Position numbers and translations under genes: made by a program
Source of the DNA: JABMMZ01 sp964438995
Lineage (GTDB): Bacteria > Bacteroidota > Bacteroidia > NS11-12g > UBA955
Length of the DNA stretch: 64,000 nucleotides
NCBI GenBank assembly: GCA_964438995.1
Contig: CAYTMQ010000007.1
Coordinates: forward strand, 1-64,000
Direction: 5' to 3'
The notes under the pieces: model-generated
Seen by the model: only the letters and a program-made list of their open reading frames with translations
Databases searched by the model: none
Told to the model about the DNA's origin: nothing
Shown: one piece after another, positions 45,011 through 53,567 of the stretch
Numbering within the stretch: position 1 is the first letter of the stretch
How the letters are laid out: each line of letters opens with the position of its first letter

Positions 45011-46258
45011 ATGCGTAAATTATTAGAGAAATTCGAATCTAAGCAACCTGAAATCGTGTTCGAATGGAAGGACAGCGAAACAGAAGCTGAAGGCTGGGTA
45101 GTGATCAACTCCTTAAGAAATGGCGCTGCTGGCGGCGGTACTAGAATGAGAAAAGGTTTGGACAAACGCGAAGTGGAAAGCTTAGCGAAAACTATGGAAG
45201 TGAAATTCTCTGTTTGCGGTCCCCCAATTGGTGGCGCTAAATCTGGTATCAATTTCGATCCAGCTGACCCGCGTAAAAAAGGTGTCTTAGAACGTTGGTA
45301 CAAAGCAGTGTCTCCTTTGTTGAAGAATTACTACGGTACTGGCGGTGACTTAAATGTCGACGAGATTCACGAGGTTATTCCTATGACAGCCGAATTGGGC
45401 ATCTTGCATCCTCAAGAAGGTATCGTTAACGGTCACTTAAACTACTCTTCTGAAGAGAAATTAAAAAGCATCTCAAGATTGCAACAAGGTGTTTTGTTGC
45501 CTATAGTTGACGAACGTTTTACACCTGAAGTAGCTAAAAACTATACCATCGCCGATATGATTACAGGTTGGGGTGTAGCCGAAGCTGTTAGACACTACTA
45601 CGAATTGTGGGGCGGTACCATGAATGGTAAGTTCGCTGTGATTCAAGGTTGGGGTAACGTAGCTGCTGCTGCTGCTTTCTACTTGTCTAAAAATGGTGTC
45701 TTAATCAATGGTATCATAGATAGACAAGGTGGATTGATCAACGAAAAAGGTTTTACTTTCGAAGAAATTCGCAGCTTGTTCCTTAACAGAAAAGGCAACG
45801 AATTGTATCACCCTGATATGCTGAGCTTCGAAGAAGTAAACGCCAAAATTTGGGATTTGCCAATGGAAATCTTCATTCCTGGTGCTGCTTCTAGACTCAT
45901 CACTCAAAACCAAGCCGAACGCATGATTGCTTCTGGTGTTGAAGTGGTAAGCTGTGGAGCTAACGTACCTTTTGCTGACAAAGAAATCTTTATGGGACCA
46001 ATTTCTGAATACATGGACAACCACACTGCTGTTATCCCTGACTTCATAGCCAACTGCGGTATGGCCAGAGTATTCGGTTATCTTATGAAACAAGGTTCTG
46101 AAGTAAACGATATCGCCATCCTTAAAGACGTTTCTGACATCATCAGAAAAGCTTTGATGCGTGTCCACCAATTCAACTCTAAAACCACTGGTCTAAGCGC
46201 TAAAGGATTAGAATTAAGTTTAACCGACTTAGTATCTACTGCTGCAGTAGCTAAATAA
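45011..46258 (+). CDS. Glu/Leu/Phe/Val dehydrogenase family enzyme
   Basis: The 415-residue protein likely does NAD(P)-dependent oxidative deamination of an amino acid, most often glutamate. Motifs: the GPPIGGAKSGINFDP segment with Lys77, the TGGDLNVDEIHEVIP segment with the catalytic Asp, and a Rossmann domain from about residue 195 (FAVIQGWGNVAAAAAFYL). The usual GxGxxG becomes GWGNVAAAA. Length fits the 410-450 residue dehydrogenases. It is monocistronic with a -7 box just upstream and a strong double hairpin directly after the stop. Whether glutamate or a branched-chain amino acid is used is not clear. Confidence 0.88.
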   Translation: MRKLLEKFESKQPEIVFEWKDSETEAEGWVVINSLRNGAAGGGTRMRKGLDKREVESLAKTMEVKFSVCGPPIGGAKSGINFDPADPRKKGVLERWYKAVSPLLKNYYGTGGDLNVDEIHEVIPMTAELGILHPQEGIVNGHLNYSSEEKLKSISRLQQGVLLPIVDERFTPEVAKNYTIADMITGWGVAEAVRHYYELWGGTMNGKFAVIQGWGNVAAAAAFYLSKNGVLINGIIDRQGGLINEKGFTFEEIRSLFLNRKGNELYHPDMLSFEEVNAKIWDLPMEIFIPGAASRLITQNQAERMIASGVEVVSCGANVPFADKEIFMGPISEYMDNHTAVIPDFIANCGMARVFGYLMKQGSEVNDIAILKDVSDIIRKALMRVHQFNSKTTGLSAKGLELSLTDLVSTAAVAK

Positions 46259-46295
46259 TCTTTCTTTCTTCATGCTTTGCATGAAGAAAGAAAGA
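46259..46295. terminator. 17-bp perfect hairpin after the dehydrogenase gene
   Basis: Arms 46259-46275 and 46279-46295 pair perfectly around a TTT loop and begin on the base after the stop codon. Confidence 0.8.
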
Positions 46296-46297
46296 TT

Positions 46298-46344
46298 TAA
46301 ATAAACAAAAATGTCCGCCTCTGGCGGACATTTTTGTTTATTTA
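46298..46344. terminator. 22-bp perfect hairpin overlapping the mscS stop codon
   Basis: Arms 46298-46319 and 46323-46344 pair perfectly around a TCT loop. The right arm includes the TAA stop codon (46338-46340) of the minus-strand channel gene, and A/T runs flank a CCGCC core, so it probably ends transcripts from both sides. Confidence 0.85.
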
Positions 46345-47072
46345 ACATAATTGAACCAAGCATTAAGGAATTCGCGTTTGAATTTGCGCTCTCCCTTGCG
46401 GTCGCGGAGCTGTAAGTTGACTTCTGCTCTTATGCGCGCTTTGTTGTTTTTTACCGTCAAGACCTTTAGTTTAAACGTGTCTTTTTCGATGTTCGTATCC
46501 TCGGCTAAGGCTTGCATAAAATAAGATTCCAAATGTTCAATGTTACTTACCTTGTCAGAAGAAATCGTGAACTCCATGCTGGCTTTCTTACTCTCACCTT
46601 TTGAGAAATTGATGATGTCGTGACTTAAGACGTTGGTATTTGGAATAAAGATGATATCGTCCTCCTCGTTTTGTAATTGTACGTTTAGGAGGCTTATATG
46701 CATGATTTTGCCTTTGTGTTCTCCAATTTGTATGTGGTCGTTGATGGACAACTGGTTGTTGAACATTAAAATCATACCATTGATGGCATTGGCGATGTAG
46801 TCCTTTAACAAAATGGCAATAGCTGCCGCAATGATGGAGATAGAGGTAAAGAACTCTCTAATATTGACTTTTAGTACCACCATTAAAAGCAAGAATGCCA
46901 ATAGTGCTAAGAAAATATAATAAATGGTGTTTACCCCAATGGTAAAATTGTCTTTTCCTTTGATGTTGTTTCGTCTTCTATAGACTAACAAGGTAAAGAA
47001 TTTGATGATGTACAAACCCGCAATAAGAATATACAAAGGATACGTCTTCGGATGATTCTGCCAAAACTCCAT
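46338..47072 (-). CDS. Mechanosensitive channel MscS family
   Basis: The 244-residue protein has three membrane helices (about 10-29, 45-67, 76-98); the third is the pore helix followed by KDYIANAINGMILMFNNQLSI, as in MscS. The beta domain follows (DHIQIGEHKGKIMHISLLNVQ, DIIFIPNTNVLSHDIINFS) and a mixed C-terminal domain. It opens under membrane tension and releases solutes during hypo-osmotic shock. It is the minimal-length form without the extra N-terminal domains. Its stop codon lies within a 22-bp hairpin shared with the dehydrogenase gene. Confidence 0.92.
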   Translation of the reverse strand: MEFWQNHPKTYPLYILIAGLYIIKFFTLLVYRRRNNIKGKDNFTIGVNTIYYIFLALLAFLLLMVVLKVNIREFFTSISIIAAAIAILLKDYIANAINGMILMFNNQLSINDHIQIGEHKGKIMHISLLNVQLQNEEDDIIFIPNTNVLSHDIINFSKGESKKASMEFTISSDKVSNIEHLESYFMQALAEDTNIEKDTFKLKVLTVKNNKARIRAEVNLQLRDRKGERKFKREFLNAWFNYVK

Positions 47073-47173
47073 ATTGCAAAGTTAAATGTTCTAAGTCAAA
47101 TCATGAAAATTCGATTTGGGAATTTGGGTCGGCAGCCTGAAGGCCGCGCCAAAGGAGCATCCGCGATGCTGGA

Positions 47174-48589
47174 TTATTTTCCACGACCCTGAACCATGAT
47201 CAAAATGGTGTACGCCATGATTTTGAAATCGAGCGCCAAGCTGTAGTTTTCGATGTAGAGTAAGTCGTAATACAAGCGCTGTATCATCTGGTCGAGGTTC
47301 TCAGCATATCCATATTTCACCTGACCCCAACTGGTGATGCCAGGCTTTACTTTTTGTAGTCTCTTATAATACGGCGCCTTCTCCACAATCTGCGTGATGA
47401 AAAATGCTCGCTCTGGTCGAGGACCAACAACGCTCATTTCGCCTATCAACACATTCCAGAATTGAGGAAATTCATCCAGTCTGGTTTTGCGCAAGAACTT
47501 GCCAATCTTCGTAATGCGCGGATCGTCTTCCTTTGATAATTGCGGACCAGCAGCCTCAGCATCCGGACGCATACTTCTAAATTTGATGATTTTAAAAGGC
47601 TTGCCTTTCAATCCAATACGCTCTTGTGTAAAGAATATCGGTCCTTTGCTGGTAGATTTTATCGCAATAGCAATAAGTATCATGAAAGGGAAAGTAACAA
47701 TCAATACAAACATCGAAAAGAAAATGTCAAAGGCCCTCTTAGCATGTTTTTGCCAATCGGGCATCACCTCAAAATCCACCTCTATCAACACAGCTCCAAG
47801 TATGTTGTTCATCTTCACCATACGTGTGAAAATAGAATACATATCAGGAATAATTTTTATAAAAATGGTTTCGTTTTCTACAGTATTGAATATAGCGTTT
47901 AGCTGATTGTGCTCTGTGGTTTCAAGGGCAATAATCAGTTCTTCTATCTGTTTCTCCTTAATCAGTTTAGGTAAGTCTTTGTAATTGCCTAATAGTGGTA
48001 AGTTCTTCTCCATTTCAGAGGTGTCTTCACCATTCACACTCACAAATCCAATGAACTTAAAACCATTGGTGATTTTAGCGCTGCTAAGGTCGGCATAGAG
48101 CTTTAAAGCCTTTTCGTTGCTGCCAACCAAAACGGTGTTGAAACCATAAATTCTCTTTTGTATTTTGTGGTTGGTTTGTGACGAAAGAATGAAACGACCA
48201 GTAAAAGTTACTATCAATTGCAGGCCCAATAACAAGAAAAATGTGTTGTAATAATCTCTGTAATTGCTCACAGAATCGTCGAGTAGAAGGGCGAAAAAGA
48301 TGAACAAAGTGCCAAAGAAAGATGTGTAAAACGTTTGCTTCAGCTCCCTCAATCTTGAGCGTCTAAAAATGTTGTTGTAGTAGCCAGTTAAGTAGTAAAG
48401 CAAAAGCCAAAAAGTAGGGATGGCAATGATACCCAATATCAATTTGCTGTCTCTGCTTAACGGAATTTGATAATCACTATGAGCGGTATCTACGTAGTGT
48501 TTTCTGAACCAAAAAAGCAAAAACCAAACCAGAGCTGCCGCCAGATAGTCGGATAAAAGATATTTTATAATTTGCTTGTACTTGTTCAA
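47174..48589 (-). CDS. Polyprenyl-phosphate sugar phosphotransferase (initiating exopolysaccharide glycosyltransferase)
   Basis: The 471-residue protein joins about five membrane helices with a CoA-binding-like middle domain (TVLVGSNEKALKLYAD) and a C-terminal bacterial sugar transferase domain: KRAFDIFFSMFVLIVTFP, GPIFFTQERIGLKGKPF, KFRSMRPDAE, LRKTRLDEFPQFWNVLIGE, MSVVGPRPE and VKPGITSWGQVKYG. This is the WcaJ/WbaP class that loads the first sugar-phosphate onto undecaprenyl phosphate. It is the last gene of a unit with a lipoprotein and a Gfo/Idh-like protein (2 bases from the upstream gene), suggesting surface-polysaccharide synthesis. Confidence 0.93.
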   Translation of the reverse strand: MNKYKQIIKYLLSDYLAAALVWFLLFWFRKHYVDTAHSDYQIPLSRDSKLILGIIAIPTFWLLLYYLTGYYNNIFRRSRLRELKQTFYTSFFGTLFIFFALLLDDSVSNYRDYYNTFFLLLGLQLIVTFTGRFILSSQTNHKIQKRIYGFNTVLVGSNEKALKLYADLSSAKITNGFKFIGFVSVNGEDTSEMEKNLPLLGNYKDLPKLIKEKQIEELIIALETTEHNQLNAIFNTVENETIFIKIIPDMYSIFTRMVKMNNILGAVLIEVDFEVMPDWQKHAKRAFDIFFSMFVLIVTFPFMILIAIAIKSTSKGPIFFTQERIGLKGKPFKIIKFRSMRPDAEAAGPQLSKEDDPRITKIGKFLRKTRLDEFPQFWNVLIGEMSVVGPRPERAFFITQIVEKAPYYKRLQKVKPGITSWGQVKYGYAENLDQMIQRLYYDLLYIENYSLALDFKIMAYTILIMVQGRGK

Positions 48590-48591
48590 GG

Positions 48592-49485
48592 TTATTGCAG
48601 ATAAACTAATTTTAAATTGTCGAGATAAATGTATTTGTCATCAGTGTCACCATTGTCTTTGTAAGTGCCAAAAAACAGTTTCACCAAAGTGCCAGTTTTT
48701 AAATCACCTGTTTCAGATTTTAGATTGACATAGATTTTTTTCCAGTTGCCATTGGTTGGATTAACCACCAATACAGGTGCTTGAATCACATTGACGTTGT
48801 CATCGGTATAAATACCAACTTGAAATACCGTATTGGTTTTAATGTCCATTTCAACATAGACATCAGAGCCTAAATTGGGTAGGGTAAACGACTGTAAGGT
48901 GCGACGTTCGAAAATCACATCTGAGTCGTTTTGGATGTTGATGAATCCAACGTAATTAGAACCAGAGTATGGCAAATCAACACCAACTGTATTGCTCGGA
49001 ATCACGACAAGTGAATCGTCTGTATTCGAAAGACCAGATTTTTCTAAGGCAAAAGCACCATCTTCAAAATCTTCCATCCAATCAAATTTAGCGGTACTGC
49101 GGTAAGTGCTTTTAGGTTTGATGGTATCTATTTGTCTTGGCGTAAGCACCAGCGTGTCTACATAAGCGGCATAAGGTTTAAAGTATTTCTGATTGCTGAT
49201 TGAACCATTCTCCTTGACATTCGGAAAAACCTCAACTATAGAGTTTCCACTGGCTAATACAGGGATGGTAACGGGCAATTCGAAATTGCCAATCTCCTGA
49301 CCATTCACAAACACTTTGGCACCAATGATGTCAGAAGTGTTAAGTCCTTGGTTGACGGTATTAGAAGAGAAAGTAAATTTGGTGATGTGTAAATAAGAAG
49401 GAATTTGTTCGTCTTCTTTGTCGCAAGAATAGAAGAGTGCGGCTACAACAAATAGGGTTAAAAATGGCTTAAACAAATGATTCAT
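48592..49485 (-). CDS. Lipoprotein with a jelly-roll-like domain
   Basis: Start taken at ATG 49485; a GTG 30 bases earlier lies within the upstream gene. The 297-residue product has a signal (PFLTLFVVAALF) and lipobox YSC, followed by DKED. The N-terminal part is a beta domain, and the C-terminal 160 residues (DWMEDFEDGAF...YIYLDNLKLVYLQ ending) resemble a carbohydrate-binding jelly roll, inferred from the pattern only. It overlaps the Gfo/Idh-like gene by 17 bases and precedes the sugar transferase by two. It is probably an envelope component of the polysaccharide locus. Confidence 0.65.
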   Translation of the reverse strand: MNHLFKPFLTLFVVAALFYSCDKEDEQIPSYLHITKFTFSSNTVNQGLNTSDIIGAKVFVNGQEIGNFELPVTIPVLASGNSIVEVFPNVKENGSISNQKYFKPYAAYVDTLVLTPRQIDTIKPKSTYRSTAKFDWMEDFEDGAFALEKSGLSNTDDSLVVIPSNTVGVDLPYSGSNYVGFINIQNDSDVIFERRTLQSFTLPNLGSDVYVEMDIKTNTVFQVGIYTDDNVNVIQAPVLVVNPTNGNWKKIYVNLKSETGDLKTGTLVKLFFGTYKDNGDTDDKYIYLDNLKLVYLQ

Positions 49486-50431
49486 GTTGACTGTAGGCAA
49501 AATTTTGCATAACACTTACTACATTCATAGCTTCTTCAAGCGAAACCATTGGCGAAATGCGGTTGGTGATACAATCTACAAAGTTCAACAAATCTTTTTG
49601 AATTACATCAAAATAGAGTATTTTTTTTTCGAGTTGGTTCATCTTTTGGGCCACAGAAGTATTAGATGAAACCGATTCAAAAGGCAGTTTATGTTCCAAA
49701 TCGACATCCAATCTGGTTTCTTCAACTTTAAAGTCTTTGATGTCTGCGGTAATGATTTTGCCCTTTTGGTACAAGGTCAAAATGTTTTTGTGTGAGTGAC
49801 TGATGGTGTTTAAAATCACTTCAGCAGTAGTACTGTTATCGAAAGTAATGGTCAGTTTTACCTCATCCGGCTTTTGGTTAAAGATGAATTGTTGGTTGAA
49901 CTTTACTTTGCTCACTGGCGAACTAACACATCTCAACACCATGTCTATGGTTTCGTAAAACACCTCTTTGCTGTTGTGGTCAGTAAATTTGGTGTTGAAA
50001 GGAATGTTGATGTGGTGTTGTATAAAAGTTGGTTTTAAAACCGAATGTCTAGCGGTGGTATAGACACATCCGTTGCCGTGAACATTAGAAATGTAGAAGG
50101 TAGTATCCGCTTCGTTTCTAAGTTTTTGGAGCAGAGAAAGTTCGGTGTAATTAAGGTCAGGGAACTTCTCAAAAATGATGTGTTTGCTGTATTTGATACA
50201 TTCAACAATGGTGTCAAAAAGGTGGAGGTGATTGAGTCCGCAGAACAAAATGGCTTCAGTTCTTTTAACAAAATCTGTAAGAGGCGAAATCCCATAAAAA
50301 CTCTCGAAGTTTTTATCGTCAGTAGAATCGAAGGTCCCTATGATTTCATAAGAATCGTTCTTCTGTAAATAGGGTAAATATACCTCTATAGATTTAGGAT
50401 TTCCTGCTATGCCTAATTGTATTTTTGACAA
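49469..50431 (-). CDS. Gfo/Idh/MocA-like oxidoreductase with an altered nucleotide-binding loop
   Basis: The frame starts with TTG at 50431 (no ATG would retain the first beta-strand). The 320-residue protein begins SKIQLGIAGNPKSIEVYLPYL; the family's G-x-G-x-x-G loop is reduced to G-x-A-G-N-P. Later marks remain: ILFCGLNHLHLFDTIVECIKYSKHIIFEKFP, where EKP is normally found (shown here as HIIFEKFP). The family reduces sugars or sugar nucleotides with NAD(P). The altered loop suggests changed cofactor use or a non-catalytic role. It heads the three-gene unit ending with the sugar transferase. Confidence 0.62.
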   Translation of the reverse strand: MSKIQLGIAGNPKSIEVYLPYLQKNDSYEIIGTFDSTDDKNFESFYGISPLTDFVKRTEAILFCGLNHLHLFDTIVECIKYSKHIIFEKFPDLNYTELSLLQKLRNEADTTFYISNVHGNGCVYTTARHSVLKPTFIQHHINIPFNTKFTDHNSKEVFYETIDMVLRCVSSPVSKVKFNQQFIFNQKPDEVKLTITFDNSTTAEVILNTISHSHKNILTLYQKGKIITADIKDFKVEETRLDVDLEHKLPFESVSSNTSVAQKMNQLEKKILYFDVIQKDLLNFVDCITNRISPMVSLEEAMNVVSVMQNFAYSQHESFV

Positions 50432-50528
50432 TTGTTGCTAAATAAATTTGTTACAAAAATGCATAAGTTGCTTATTTGTAGCATCATTTTGTTATTAACC
50501 GTGTACTAAAGAACATACATTTAAGATT

Positions 50529-51197
50529 TTGAGCAGATACCAAGACACTTACAAACACAAGGGACAGCGCAGATTGTTGCGCGAGCAATTAGAGCAAAAA
50601 GGCATAAGCGATGCGGCTGTATTGAACGCAATTGATACATTGCCACGCCATTTTTTCTTGCCTCCCGAGTTCGAAAGTCACGCATACGAAGACAAAGCAT
50701 TCCCCATTTTAGCTGGACAAACCATCTCACAACCATATACTGTCGCCTATCAAACACAGTTGTTAGGCATACAAGAAGGCTCAAAGGTTTTAGAAATAGG
50801 CACAGGCAGTGGCTATCAAGCTGCAGTATTAGCACTGTGCAAAGCACAAGTCTATTCTATTGAAAGACACAAAGAATTATCCGTAAGTGCAGGTGCTTTA
50901 TTAAAGACAATTGGGTTGACCAATCAAATGCATCTATTTGTAGGCGATGGCACCAAAGGCTTGGCAGCCCATGCACCTTATGATGCAATAATAGTAACAG
51001 CTGGAGCACCTTCAGTTCCGAAAGCATTGATCTCGCAATTAAAGATTGGCGGTCGATTGGTGATACCAGTCGGCAAGCAAGCCGAGGTCCAGAAGATGGT
51101 CCGCATCACCAAAACCACCGACACCGACATCAAAACCGAAATCTTCGACGACTTCAGCTTCGTTCCTTTAGTAGGTGAAAACGGTTGGAAAGGGTAA
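50529..51197 (+). CDS. pcm: Protein-L-isoaspartate O-methyltransferase
   Basis: The 222-residue enzyme methylates damaged isoaspartyl residues with S-adenosylmethionine as donor. Motif I is VLEIGTGSGYQAAVLA, preceded by GQTISQPYTVAYQTQLL, a family signature, and followed by YDAIIVTAGAP and GGRLVIPVG. It starts with TTG at 50529; no ATG would give the conserved N-terminal helix (YKHKGQRRLLREQLEQKG). Length matches other bacterial Pcm. It is monocistronic, divergent from the polysaccharide unit. Confidence 0.9.
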   Translation: MSRYQDTYKHKGQRRLLREQLEQKGISDAAVLNAIDTLPRHFFLPPEFESHAYEDKAFPILAGQTISQPYTVAYQTQLLGIQEGSKVLEIGTGSGYQAAVLALCKAQVYSIERHKELSVSAGALLKTIGLTNQMHLFVGDGTKGLAAHAPYDAIIVTAGAPSVPKALISQLKIGGRLVIPVGKQAEVQKMVRITKTTDTDIKTEIFDDFSFVPLVGENGWKG

Positions 51198-51628
51198 TTC
51201 TATGGCACCTGCAGCGTAGCATGCAGGTCTACCGAAGCAGCGATCCCATGGGGTATAAGGCATCAAGCAAGGGTTGCTTGAAGTAAAAAACATAAATAGA
51301 ATCCAACATTTGTGATTTTTTTAAGACCTCAAGTTTTTCTATGAGTCATAAACATTATTCCTTTAGGAACCGAAATGTGCGGGTTGAGTCCACGTACTTA
51401 GCGAAGCGATCTCACGAACGAAGTGAGTAACCGTAGAATTTTGATTATGGCAGCCTCGAGCAGCAGAGATTTGCAGCGGCAAGCCATAATTAAAATTTTG
51501 GTTCGTGGTGGCCTTTTTTGATTACTTTTTTTGCCATAAAAAAAGTAATTGCCCTTTCCCGCGGCATGAGCGGGCAAAAAAAAGCAGGCATCATACATGA
51601 TGCCTGCCCTCAAAATATCTAAAAAGAA
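51198..51628. repeat. Hairpin-rich intergenic region between pcm and mdh
   Basis: No gene is seen. ACCTGCA (51207-51213) and TGCAGGT (51222-51228) form a 7-bp stem with an 8-nt loop followed by 'ctaccgaa', another member of the dispersed hairpin family. ATTACTTTTTTT and AAAAAAAGTAAT (51521-51549) pair around GCCAT. An mdh terminator lies at the right end. The middle part shows only spurious short ORFs. Confidence 0.65.
51576..51607 (-). terminator. Rho-independent terminator of mdh
   Basis: On the minus strand GCAGGCATCA-TGTA-TGATGCCTGC forms a 10-bp stem directly followed by eight T residues, 22 bases after the mdh stop codon. Confidence 0.9.
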
Positions 51629-52564
51629 CTACATAGAAACACTACTCAACGCAGCGTTCATACTTCTTACAGCTTCAGCCGACTTATCGAAAGCAGCTTG
51701 TTCAGATTCGTTCAGTTTGTAATCAACAATTGATTCCCAGCCATTGCGACCAATTACTACAGGTACACCTAAGCAAATGTCGTTCTGACCGTATTCGCCT
51801 TCTAAGTATACGCAGCAAGGCATTACTTTTTTCTCGTCTCTTACGATGGCTTCTACCAAAGCAGCACCAGCAGCACCAGGAGCATACCATGCGCTAGTAC
51901 CTAACAAACCAGTAAGAGTAGCACCACCTACCATTGTATCGGCAGCTACTTTTTGAAGTTCTTCAGCACTTAATTTCTCGCTTACAGGCAAACCATTGAT
52001 GGTAGCGTAACGGGTTAAAGGAATCATAGTAGTATCACCGTGACCGCCAATTACCACACCGTGGATATCGTTTGTAGAAGCACCTGTAGCTAGAGACAAG
52101 TAGCATTTAAAACGAGCACTATCAAGAATACCGCCCATACCAATGATTCTGTTTTTAGGCAGACCAGAAGATTTAAGCGCTAGGTACGTCATAGTATCCA
52201 TAGGATTAGAGATGACGATGATGATAGCATTAGGAGAGTATTTCAAAATATTTTCAGTAACACCTTTTACGATACCAGCATTGATACCGATAAGCTCTTC
52301 GCGGGTCATGCCCGGTTTACGCGGAATACCGCTAGTGATGACTACCACATCGCTATTAGCGGTTTTGGTATAATCGTTAGTAGAGCCAACGATACGCGTA
52401 TCAAAGCCAAGAAGAGAGCTGGTTTGGAATAGGTCGAGACCTTTACCTTCGCTGATACCTTCTTTGATATCAAGTAAAACCAATTCTGAGCAAAGCTCTT
52501 TACGAGCGATGTTGTCTGCACATGTAGCACCAACTGCACCGGCGCCAACTACTGTTACTTTCAT
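51629..52564 (-). CDS. mdh: Malate dehydrogenase
   Basis: The 311-residue enzyme interconverts malate and oxaloacetate with NAD in the TCA cycle. The NAD loop is GAGAVGATCADNIA, Asp32 (VLLDIKEG) favours NAD over NADP, the substrate arginines are Arg82 and Arg88 in GIPRKPGMTREEL, and His175 in GGHGDTTM is the proton acceptor. It is the LDH-like MDH type common in Bacteroidota. The promoter at 52607-52636 has a complete TACCTTTG box, and a terminator follows the stop, so it is transcribed alone. Confidence 0.95.
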   Translation of the reverse strand: MKVTVVGAGAVGATCADNIARKELCSELVLLDIKEGISEGKGLDLFQTSSLLGFDTRIVGSTNDYTKTANSDVVVITSGIPRKPGMTREELIGINAGIVKGVTENILKYSPNAIIIVISNPMDTMTYLALKSSGLPKNRIIGMGGILDSARFKCYLSLATGASTNDIHGVVIGGHGDTTMIPLTRYATINGLPVSEKLSAEELQKVAADTMVGGATLTGLLGTSAWYAPGAAGAALVEAIVRDEKKVMPCCVYLEGEYGQNDICLGVPVVIGRNGWESIVDYKLNESEQAAFDKSAEAVRSMNAALSSVSM

Positions 52565-52606
52565 ATTGTTAAATGTTATAGATTATGGGTTTAAAATAAA
52601 GTTTTG

Positions 52607-52636
52607 CAAAGGTAGATTAAAAAGTCAAAAGTCAAA
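52607..52636 (-). promoter_or_regulatory. Consensus promoter of mdh, TTTG-N18-TACCTTTG
   Basis: On the minus strand TTTG (52636-52633) and TACCTTTG (52614-52607) are separated by 18 bases. The -33 element falls inside the 'aaaagtcaaaagtc' run, a stretch also present in the repeats before glmS. Confidence 0.7.
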
Positions 52637-52682
52637 AGTCAAAAAAGGGAATAGGAATCAGTATTTAGGATTTAGTGTTTAA

Positions 52683-52934
52683 TTTGTGATTTTTCTTGTA
52701 GGTCGAAGGGCTGCGCCTGAGACATTTTATAATTTTTTGATTTTTTGATTTTTTGATTTTGAGATTCTGAGATTTTTGGATTTTGACATTTTTTGATTTT
52801 AATCCGAGACGTTGTTTGTGATTTTTCTTGTAGGTCGAAGGGCTGCGCCCGAGACATTTTATAATTTTATAATTTTATAATTTTATAATTTTTTGATTTT
52901 TGGATTTTGACATTTTTTAATTTTAATCCGAGAC
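52683..52934 (+). repeat. Tandem duplication of a ~125-bp intergenic unit
   Basis: Two units follow each other directly. Both begin 'tttgtgatttttcttgtagg', continue 'tcgaagggctgcgcc' and 'gagacattttataatttt', then A/T-rich 'ttttgattttt' copies, and finish 'gacattttttgattttaatc' or a one-base variant. Differences are mainly in the number of 'ataatttt' and 'tttttga' copies. Confidence 0.85.
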
Positions 52935-53094
52935 AATCGATATCGATCAATGTGCATGCATTCGACAAATAACGTAAAACAAAATATTTTCGTTCAAACA
53001 GGTTGAGGACATTGTCCGAAGAGAAGGGAATAGGCCCGCATGCCATGCTGCGGGCAAGATGATTTATTCAAAAAACATCCGCGATGTTGGCGAT

Positions 53095-53397
53095 CTGCAG
53101 CGCAGTAACATTTGTAAACATTTTGAAACACAATAAAACAGCTCGCGGGGAGCCAACCGCGAGAAAGACACAGGATTTTAAGATTTTTGGATTTTGAGAT
53201 TTTTTGATTTTGAGATTTTTGGATTTTTAATTTCTGAATTCCCTAGGCGCTACCGGAGCAAGTCCGTCTTAGGCGTGGGGCTACCGAACCGAACCGATAT
53301 TGGAATTTAAAGATTTCGGAATACCTTCTGAAAGTAAAAGTTAGTGCGACGCTGTCGCATTTTTTTCCAATAACGAATAACCTAATAACAAATAACC
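53095..53397 (+). repeat. Composite intergenic repeat, copy B
   Basis: Same three modules as copy A (1026-1340): CTGCAGCGCAGTA with AACATTTTGAAA and ATAAAACAGC; GTCCGTCTTAGGCG with GGGCTACCGAA (53262-53288); GTTAGTGCGAC-GCT-GTCGCA and 'aataac' repeats (53340-53397). Confidence 0.75.
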
Positions 53398-53567
53398 ACC
53401 AAAAAATGTCCTTATTTTCCCTAAATTTTTACTTTTCTCAAAAAACGTTTGCAAATATCTCCGAGCCTTGATTATATTAGCACCATAAAAACTAAGACAC
53501 TGAAAAAATGTGACTGAGGAGGCAGCGCTTTGGGTGGAGTTGAGTGGCAAAGAATTGAGACATATAG

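Larger units (their letters stand above)
52565..53567. repeat. 1-kb repeat block between mdh and the tyrosine recombinase
   Basis: No gene is seen. From 52621 a 'gtcaaaa' run leads to two tandem units of about 120-130 bases (52683-52814 and 52815-52934), each starting 'tttgtgatttttcttgtagg' and ending 'ttttaatccgagac'. Next come GCCCGCA/TGCGGGC with an 8-nt loop (53034-53055), the composite repeat copy B (53095-53397) including CTCGCGG/CCGCGAG (53142-53163), and an AT-rich stretch. A possible recombinase promoter (TTTG-N21-TATATTAG, near 53450-53480) is weak. Confidence 0.75.

Noticed and set aside
51398..51613. A 71-codon ORF on the minus strand between pcm and mdh
   Set aside because: It overlaps the mdh terminator and an A/T hairpin, and shows no coding character.
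52683..52934. A CRISPR array
   Set aside because: There are only two units, the 'spacers' are A/T-rich slippage runs, and no cas gene is present.
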